NCBI RefSeq assembly: GCF_022539665.2
Contig: NC_081336.1
Coordinates: forward strand, 3,798,221-3,862,220
Direction of reading: 5' to 3'
DNA: 64,000 nucleotides
Source: Daphnia carinata
Lineage: Eukaryota > Arthropoda > Branchiopoda > Diplostraca > Daphniidae
Position 1 is the first letter of the stretch; every line of letters begins with the position of its first letter. Below the pieces are notes generated by a model. That model saw only the letters and a list, made by a program, of their open reading frames with translations. It was not told the DNA's origin and searched no databases. The translations under genes and the position numbers were made by a program. Below are positions 56,422 to 64,000 of this stretch, one piece after another.

Positions 56422-56682
56422 TTAGAGCCTACCGTAGGGCCCGTAAAATTTTGGGAACATTTACGGATAATAGAAGAAGAAGAAAAAGAAAGAAAGAACG
56501 CCGAACGTACAATCAACGTCCGGTATCCCTTCGAAATTATCGCTGCTATAGCCACACTGTTTCTCAGCTTGGCAATAGCACTATTCCTTAGCAGACGACA
56601 AAACAAAGTCGTTCTGTCAAACCTGACTAAACGAGTGAACGAACTCGAAAGTCAACTGAAAAAAACACGAAGAGGAAGTTGA
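56422..56682 (+). pseudogene. C-terminal fragment of an env-like or membrane ORF in an LTR element
   Basis: An 87-codon open segment without a start follows a stop at 56419. It has an acidic/basic stretch, then an 18-residue hydrophobic membrane segment (IIAAIATLFLSLAIALFL), then a basic RR and a short coiled-coil tail, ending at TGA 56680-56682. This is the layout of the membrane anchor and tail of a retroelement envelope glycoprotein. Its position, in the same strand and about 380 bp upstream of the polypurine tract and LTR, supports the idea. Upstream envelope parts are not readable, so the gene is broken. Confidence 0.45.
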
Positions 56683-57047
56683 AGAGCAGCTGTAAAACGT
56701 TCTTCATACGTCACCAAATTTTTTTTTCCCTCTTCTTGCTTCTTAAACTTTGTTTGCCTATTTTAAATTTGAGTGTTCCTATAATATAGGCATAGGAAAA
56801 TAGAAAGAAAAATATTTCTTTTTGATATAGAATTAGAAATTCTACTATTAAAATGTTCTTTTTGGAAATTTTTTCTCAAAAACGTATATTTAGATTAAAT
56901 ATTGAAAATCTTCCAAATGTTATCAATAGAAATAGGAAATTGCCTAGAATAACCCCAACATGAATGTTTCTTTCAAATATTTAGAAAATAACATAGTTAT
57001 TTTGGGCTGTGCTAAAATTGTATTGCAATCGGGACGATTTGCAGTCT

Positions 57048-57058
57048 GAGAGGGGGGA
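57048..57058 (+). other. Polypurine tract of an LTR retrotransposon
   Basis: GAGAGGGGGGA lies directly against the TG that begins the LTR at 57059, as expected for the plus-strand primer of a 3' LTR. Confidence 0.7.
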
Positions 57059-57374
57059 TGTAACGCACAGCTGACGTAGGGTTATGCAACCTATAGAATT
57101 TATCTCATGGTTAACTCCCGAGAGTTAGATAAACTGATGATTATTAAATGTCACAGGAAGGTTATCACCCAATTACTTAAATCCCTAGAACAGGAGAAAA
57201 CGCCCAACGATGGTATAAAAGAAGACCACTCGGATGGATCTGGGTTCCTTCCGTCTTAGTTATTCTTATGTGTCAAAGTTGTTTAAAACCTTGTTTCCCT
57301 TATTTTTAGTTTACTCTGTAGTCAATTCTCTTTGATTCCCAAATAAACGGCTCTGACGTCGATCGTCCGTTACA
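57059..57374 (+). mobile_element. 3' LTR of a retrotransposon
   Basis: A 316-bp unit starts TGTAACG and ends CGTTACA, exact 7-bp inverted termini with TG/CA ends. It contains TATAAAA at 57214-57220 and AATAAA at 57343-57348, 26 bp before the end, in the right order for U3-R-U5. The polypurine tract is immediately upstream. No matching 5' LTR is in the window, so the element is truncated on its left. Superfamily cannot be told without pol. Confidence 0.8.
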
Positions 57375-58054
57375 ATATGACGCTTTTCCGAGCGCCATCT
57401 AAAATGCCCATTCCTCCATATTAGCAGACGCTCCAAAGTCTAGTGCGCGGCAGCAAATTGAAATTTTCAATAGGAGTCGCTCAGGGATGACTCGTTGTCA
57501 CGGGACGGGAGGGTTTTTAGAATTCAAAGTATCAACTTTAATTTTGACACCAACGGAAATTTTTTGTTACTGAACTGATCTTGGTGAAATACCCAGTCGT
57601 TTGTCGAATACAGCAAAACTGGATGCTTAAATAAGCAAGTGCAAAATTCAGAAGAATTCAAAAAACGATAGTGTGTTTTATCAGGTCAGTTCAGTGAACT
57701 CGTAAATGGTATTGCAAGTTCTAAAGTCCTGCCGTTACGTAGCAATGAGTCATCTTTCTGTATTTCCTATAGGAAATTTAAAAATATCGCCCCGTAGAAT
57801 ATTTGGATAAAGATAATTCGTCTGCTAAAACTGAAAAGCGGACAATACATTAGATGGCACTTGAAACAGTGACATGGCGCACTTCTCATTGAGTGTCGTA
57901 TCTAGAATTCATCATTTCCACTAACAAAACACTAATCTGTACAAATATCACCGTGTATTATGTAGTAGGCTTACCTGACACATATATAGACATTACCGAA
58001 ACAACTAAGCACCCAAAAAAAGAAGCCTATCAGAAGATTTATCAGGATTCTTAA

Positions 58055-58960
58055 CGTCAGCCTGTACCCCTAACCGTTGTTTGGCATATTTACAGAGAAA
58101 GGAGCACTGACAAATTAAAAAACCAAATGGACACATGGATACTTAACCCTAATCCAATGATGCCAGCCCTGATACCATTTCAAATGATTCAGGCCCATAC
58201 AGGATATTGTCTAACAGTGGATGTAACAGCGGATTATCCTATAACAGTAGAACCTTGCGTAGAATGGAACAATTTTGGTTAGTAGAATTAATACACCCAG
58301 CCGATGACCGTTTAGACTTAAGTAGCACCAAAGACATTCAAGAACAGGGACGACCACAGACAACAACGGAAAATCGAACAAAGACGACAGCAGTAGTTCT
58401 AATAAGTGATCATATATACTATTTAACCCCCCATCATAGCTATACTAAAAAACAGACGCTACGTTTTCAATTCTGCAATCAGTTTTTCAGATGAAGACTA
58501 CCCAAAACTAAAATTTGCTTACGCAAACAGTAAGCTCCGTAGCTTGTCAACAACGATATGTGTAACCACACTAAGAACACGGGCTTGCGACGAAGAATAC
58601 AATAGCAGAATCTTATGGAACTGTAACGTAGTAGACGTGATTCGATACAACGATTCGCCCTGAAAGAAATCCATTTTGCTTAACACCATTTTTTGGAGAT
58701 AAAACGGTACGAGCAATACCGAGCGACTCGTCGCAGAAACTAGATATCCCAAAGAACACTTGCACCAAATTTTTCCCACTACAAAAAATAGACGATACTA
58801 CAAACATAAAAAAGCGTAGAGAAGGAATAGTACATAAAAATAGAAAGGGACAGCTAATTGAGTTAGTTCTTTTCAAGTTCTCAAGTTCTCCTATACTCTT
58901 CGAGTTCTCCCTAGTTCTCTTCACGTTCAAGTTAAGTAAAAGCGTAGTTATTCTTCATTT
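58055..58960 (+). pseudogene. Broken env-like glycoprotein segments, second retroelement
   Basis: At least three plus-strand open segments in different frames look like one protein interrupted by stops and frameshifts: 58055-58282 (76 codons to a TAG), about 58455-58663, and about 58687-58960. They are rich in Cys, Asn and Tyr, and have the look of an extracellular glycoprotein. No family could be named with confidence. They lie downstream of the LTR at 57059-57374 and so probably belong to another insertion. Confidence 0.4.
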
Positions 58961-59050
58961 CTGACATGCTTTGTATTTTCTGTTAGAAATCAATACACAT
59001 CATTTACAATGTAAAGTCCAGTGTGACAATACGATTATTTTTCCAAACAT

Positions 59051-59190
59051 TACTCATTGTATCACACTATATTCACATTGAATACACGTATATTTGATCC
59101 TGTTTAAATTTACTTCATGATACTCATTGTATCACACTATATTCAAATTGAATACACGTATATTTGATTCTGTCTGAACGTAGTTCATAA
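59051..59190. repeat. 70-bp tandem duplication
   Basis: TACTCATTGTATCACACTAT occurs at 59051 and again at 59121. The two units share about 55 bp with only a few substitutions, then diverge. Confidence 0.85.
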
Positions 59191-59256
59191 AATATGTCTT
59201 AAAAATAAATTTGATTAAAGCTTTCGAAGAATTACCAACGAAAGCATACGATTATT

Positions 59257-59652
59257 TGTGATGAGGACACATCTCAAAGAGCGCCGCAAATCAACAAGAC
59301 CAACTGGTAACCATCAGATGCCAACCTTTGTGCGCTCGCCGCCGCTGACATTGTTGCTAGGACAGTTCTTAGTAATTATAACGAATACTCCAACTCCACA
59401 CTGTCATCACGTGATAAACCGGTAAACGTCACCTCATTGTAACTCCATCATCAGGTGATTGCTCCTAGAAAGTTACCCCTTCACTTCCAGGGTGACATTG
59501 TCTTACATCTATAAAAGACGAGACTCGAAAGTGTCTCGGGAGGGAGTTTTACACCGTCAGCCTATGTGTAATATCAGTTGTAGTGAACAAATACGCCTCG
59601 TCATAATAACTTGACGTATTGAGTGAACAACTCATGATATATGAACATTACA
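59257..59652 (+). mobile_element. Possible second LTR
   Basis: The interval starts TGTGATG and ends CATTACA, imperfect inverted termini with one mismatch. It has a TATA box (TATAAAA) near 59511 followed by a region resembling a transcription start. No polypurine tract or clear AATAAA is visible, so boundaries are tentative. It follows the env-like segments on the same strand. Confidence 0.35.
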
Positions 59653-61982
59653 TATTACCCCAATATTACTCAATGTATGAGGCAAATAATGTCGAACAAT
59701 TAACGTTCTCACTAAACTCATCAGTCGTATTCATCAACCAAATACTAATTCACTTTCTGTATTTGTATTAGATAATAAAGCCCAAAACAATTATTGGGAT
59801 ATGACCAGTTGGTCACCCATATTTATATAGGGTACACTAGTTGTATGCTTAGTAGTACTTACGAAACAAATACCAGTAAATACAGATTTTTGCAAATACA
59901 GGCGCATCAGATAGTTAATTTTTTCGAATAAACTTGCTTTCCGACCAAATGAAGTTACCGTGTCACAGGCATAAAACACGCCTACTATTCAAAGGCTTGC
60001 TATTCCGTGTTTGTTACTTCGTATTTTGATAAGCCAGCTTAATCTTCTGAGTCATCATCTTTCCTATACCGACGACTAATACTATTCGATAGATCACTAC
60101 AGTTCGATTTTTCGTTGAAGCTCTCCAAGGATACAATTGTAAATAACAAAATAGATTTGAAGAGAACTTCGACATGCGAGACTGCATGTGAAATTACTAC
60201 TGCCCATTTAGAGGCAGCCCCGACCCGCCCAGGATGCTTTTTTACAATTCGGTGTAGGCATTTTGAGTAATGAGACTCGGGACACGAGGACATAATCAAT
60301 CGAATTGTACTACATGGCTGAATCGAGTATTTCACATTTTACCCGCCTACACTGATTTCTACCCCGAAACCCTTACAGCCGTCATCTTTCAAAATAGTGC
60401 TGGGGTTTTCGGGGTAACTCCTGGTTTTATCCCCGCCCCGTTGACGTAACGGCGTTTTAATCACTCCCAGAATGGCATCTTTCGGAACGGAAACCCCCGA
60501 CTACAGCCAATTGGGGCCGAGCCCTACGTTTAACTGCCCCAACTTCCTTGTTACTGTTTCAGGGGTACTTATTAGACGAATACGTAACTAAAACTGGATA
60601 AGATATTGATTACTCAAACTGTTTTTCACAGATGCACGCAATATCACTTATGCAGCATAACTCATAAGCTGCATTGATTCAATTATTTCTATAGTTCAAG
60701 CAGATCGCCAATCCGACCAGGAAGTGATCAAAGGACACCAAGTAACGTCTAAAATAGTTATATGAAATACGCTGTATTTGGAATAAAGCGAAATTGTATT
60801 CCTTGACTGTATTTTTACCTTTTTGTGATAGGGAAAGTTTGAGATCAAAAGCTTTTCTCGTCCGATGTTAAATCGTCTTCAAAACGAGCAAAGTTTATTA
60901 ATTAAATTAGCTAAACAGTCTTTTTAAAGGCTCCATTATTTAAAAACAATTTCTGAACAAATATATTGTGAAAGAAAAGAGTTCCTATGGTGAGAAGAAG
61001 AAATTACAACCATTTGGCTGCTACTGCTTGATATTCAGACCTGTCCTAAATAGTACTTTATATTGAAACCACAAAATGGTTTCATATAAAAACTGACCCA
61101 CTAATGGCTAAATCTTGTGTGGTGATTGATTAATCAATAGACAATTTGTAATATGTAATCTGTACGAAAGGCATATGTATGCAAGCGTACAGATAACAAA
61201 TTCCAATCGTCTATGAAGAAAACCATTAAAGATTACAAACCATTCATTTGTCATATCTATATTAAAACAAGCTCAATTCAACATTTTAACTTTCTAAATA
61301 AACTGAATCCTGTAAATGTATAGAAGTGTCAATTTGGCTCTATGATTAGCATTTAAATATGCCGCTAATATTTCACGTTCAATACATTATAAAAGAAAAT
61401 AAAGAAATTCTCCGAAACTCATCACAACAAAAATGGCTACCACGCTATAAACAGAGTATTCTCTCACTAAACGGAAGACCGTTCTTGCCAGGTCGGAGTT
61501 TTCAATTCTTCGGACGCTTTGCCAGAAACCTGTTAAACTCAATGCCCACTCTCGAACTACCACGCCAAGACTACACTTTCTTGAAAATGCTCAACTTTTT
61601 TCCACGTTATAGAGGATAGATGGCACTGAACTAAAGTTTCTTCGTGTACCTTACCTGTGTTAATTGGCTAATCAAGGGTGGCGCGCCCTGAAGGTCTTTA
61701 TAAACCAGTCAACGTTTTTGTTTCCCAGCGAATTTTACAATATGTTCCTGCAGTCTTAATACTTATAATGCTTTCTTGACAGCCCAACATAACAATGAAT
61801 TTTAAAAAATTGCAGTCTTCAATTTCTCCAAATCCACATAATTTTAGCAGTACTACACACCTTTTGCAATTTTCATTATTAATTGTTTCATCAATCGTTG
61901 GGAAATGAGGCAAACATTCCAATGGGAAAGTTTAGTCAAATGATTTTACAATTTTGTTTGATGTTTATTGTCAGATGTTAAA
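59653..61982. other. Intergenic region between retroelement remnants and SmG
   Basis: No supported gene. A plus-strand Cys-rich segment near 60115-60270 overlaps a minus-strand 98-codon frame (60039-60335) with a hydrophobic stretch; neither could be identified. An 86-codon plus-strand frame at 61359-61619 also has no recognisable motif. Confidence 0.4.
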
Positions 61983-62405
61983 CTACATGATTCTTTCTAA
62001 TGCTTCCAACATTATAATTGAGTTTCCCCGTACAACCTTAAAAAACATCTTTTTAATTATAAAACTCATATTCGTTAACATATAAGATGACATACCACCA
62101 TCCCTATATTATTCTTTGTGCCATCTTTGACTTCTTCCACAGTTTCATCAATCACTAGGTTCATAAATGGATCAAAGCCTCTTAAGATCCCAACAATGTT
62201 CCTGCCACCATTGAGTTTCACTATTTTAAGAAATTCGTTCGTCTAATTAGCATTCTAGTACAATTTTTCATACAATACTTACAAGACATTCTTTTGTCCA
62301 TGTACCTGTGAAAAAGAAACATAGTGTTACAAAAGAAACTGCAAACATCTATGATTCATGATGCAAATCTTACTTCTTCAACTCAGGAGGATGTGCCTTG
62401 CTCAT
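61983..62405 (-). CDS. SNRPG: Small nuclear ribonucleoprotein G (SmG)
   Basis: Four exons (62405-62374, 62305-62283, 62220-62096, 62036-61983) give 77 residues; the human protein has 76. It begins [18 protein letters not shown], has the Sm1 motif [20 protein letters not shown] and NLVIDE, and the Sm2 motif [19 protein letters not shown]. SmG is one of seven Sm proteins forming the ring on U1, U2, U4 and U5 snRNA. The second exon is only 23 nt. Confidence 0.97.
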
Positions 62406-62955
62406 TTTACTATTGTCTGTTGAAGAGTATCTCGATTTGAGGATATGTAATGGAAAGTTGAACAGCAGCAACTACCAGCGTGCAAACAAGCTAAGATTTT
62501 GATCGTTTTTGATGTCGATGCCGAAACCGAACGTCCTAAGTTGTGCGCGTTTGCCAGATAAAAAATAAGCAAAGAACAACGAAGAGCTAAACACTAATTC
62601 ACTATCCACTAATGTGGGTGCCGTTGATGGAGTGAAAATTATTCAAAGACTAGTGATGGCGAAGCTTCGACACAAAAGGTAATAATTAAACAGGACTGAA
62701 CAGTTAAATTTGCATAGGTAAATTAGGCTATGGGTATGTGACGTTATTCTAATACTGTGCAAATTTCGTATTTTGTATCGGTGTATTTCTGCAACAAACG
62801 ACTAAGCAAATGCCCAACAACCGGAATGAGACTACAGCAGTGATATAATTTGAGCAAAACATAAAACTTGGCAGTTATATTTTTCGTCATCTAGCTAATG
62901 TAATAAAGGACTGAGATGTTTTGCACTGACAGGAAATTTCAAATGCAACGCGCAT
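62406..62955. other. SmG promoter region / sideroflexin 3' flank
   Basis: Both neighbours are on the minus strand, so this 550-bp spacer holds the SmG promoter and the 3' UTR of the sideroflexin gene. Nothing else seen. Confidence 0.4.
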
Positions 62956-64000
62956 TTAAAGACCCTTGTTGTAGTAAACAACAGTTGGAGAAGTAGGAGA
63001 CTGGCGAATCTTTGCCTAAGAAAGAGATTACACAATTCGTGCTTACTGAATCAAAAAGAAAGAAGCCAAGCAAAAATACCTGAAGCTCTGGTTCCAAGCT
63101 GTCAACCGAAATGGAAGCCTTCTGAGGGAAAAGCGCGCAGCACATGGGAGTTGCGAATGTCAGTAATACGCCACCTTATTGTTCAACAATAATATACGAC
63201 TTAGTTGACTTCAAAATATTATGTCAGGTACAAGACATACAAAGAGTAACTTGAATAGGCGCTGCAGACCAAGGAAATCGTTTCAAGAATCCTTTTCGGT
63301 CCAAATAATTCATCAGCAGAGGTGGTAACACTGAATTTCAAAAAGGAGGTTTTGTTTTTGAAATTATTATTATTATTATTTGTTTTTTTATGTAATTTTT
63401 TTTTTCTTAGATATTTTGTTATGTTGCACATTACCCATGCCCGGAGACGCCATTCCTATACGGCTTAGGACGACCTGAGTAATACCCCATTTGGCAGCAA
63501 TCGAAGATTCGCCAAGAACATTTCCATTCTCGTCAGACACTGTGATTCCCTTCTGAATTTCACTGAAGCATGTCAAATATGTAACAAACATTTTCTGAGG
63601 AAGGAAAATATTTTTCTTACTGCATCCGCATCAAGGGAATGTTGACACAGTTAGCAGCAGCGACTGCTGCAAACGGTACCAGGCGACCAATAATAGGCGA
63701 CATTGACTAGACAGGATTTTGCATTTCTGAATTGCTTATTTCAATCAAAGTAATAAGATGAAAACCTACCTTGGTTAGGCTGTTCAAACCAAGAGCAGTG
63801 ACTAGAGCTCCACTTGTAGCAAGGGCATAAGAAGTACCTAATTGCCTAAAAGAGTTTTAAAACGTTTAGCACTTTGATTGAGAGAAAATTTCGAATTAAT
63901 ACTTGTTGGTGATTGGTGAATTGCCAGATCTGTTGGTATAGTTGACAATAGCATTAAAAGACTGGTTAATCCACTGCCAGAAAACAACTGCAGGAGTGGT
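62956..64000 (-). CDS. SFXN1: Sideroflexin (SFXN1/3-like), 5' end off the window
   Basis: Seven exons are visible: beyond 64000 to 63903, 63845-63770, 63706-63621, 63562-63435, 63330-63241, 63174-63079 and 63015-62956. Landmarks are [46 protein letters not shown], a [12 protein letters not shown] loop, [42 protein letters not shown] and the C-terminus VVYYNKGL. Sideroflexins are multi-pass proteins of the mitochondrial inner membrane that carry serine into the matrix for one-carbon metabolism. The HPDT-type N-terminal half lies to the right of the window. Confidence 0.96.

Noticed and set aside
60039-60335. 98-codon minus-strand frame ending KDDDSED
   Set aside because: It has a hydrophobic stretch but overlaps an equally plausible plus-strand Cys-rich segment; neither could be identified.

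Overview
The window looks like a piece of an arthropod nuclear genome, most likely a branchiopod crustacean such as Daphnia. Genes are intron-dense, with many 55-100 bp GT-AG introns, and the proteins are clearly metazoan. The protein kinase C closely resembles insect Pkc53E, tRNA-Ile(UAU) and tRNA-Arg(UCU) carry introns, and degraded LTR-retroelement pieces are present. The species call is inference. The gene identities rest on motifs and exon phases that I checked by hand.

Layout from left to right. 1-6335 (minus): a long coiled-coil gene with a NuMA/Mud-type N-terminus, cut by the left edge. 8529-17655: an accessory block. It holds an intact secreted GH16 beta-1,3-glucanase, a divergently transcribed two-PAN-domain secreted protein, a second diverged copy of that pair (glucanase broken, PAN protein intact), a third glucanase remnant, and seven tRNA genes (three Ile-UAU, three Arg-UCU, one Leu-UAA). 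17060-18850: weak coding-like fragments of unknown identity. 18850-46850: a zone packed with homopolymer and dinucleotide tracts, containing a conventional protein kinase C gene spread over about 17 kb (minus) with two alternative C-terminal exons.

46851-55336 is a compact housekeeping block: translation release factor eRF1 (minus), H/ACA snoRNP protein NHP2 (plus, divergent from eRF1) and exportin-7 (minus, convergent with NHP2). 55400-61980 is a repeat-derived interval with an LTR preceded by a polypurine tract, env-like coding fragments and a second possible LTR. 61983-62405 encodes the spliceosomal protein SmG (minus). 62956 to the right edge is the 3' part of a sideroflexin (minus).

The most interesting items are the PKC gene, whose alternative last coding exon replaces the phosphorylatable hydrophobic-motif Ser with Asp, and the duplicated divergent glucanase/PAN module. 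The module suggests a secreted glucan-degrading or glucan-sensing unit that duplicated next to tRNA genes and then decayed on one side. The housekeeping genes are not operonic. Their functional links (translation termination, snoRNP, splicing, nuclear transport) are general and not evidence of co-regulation.
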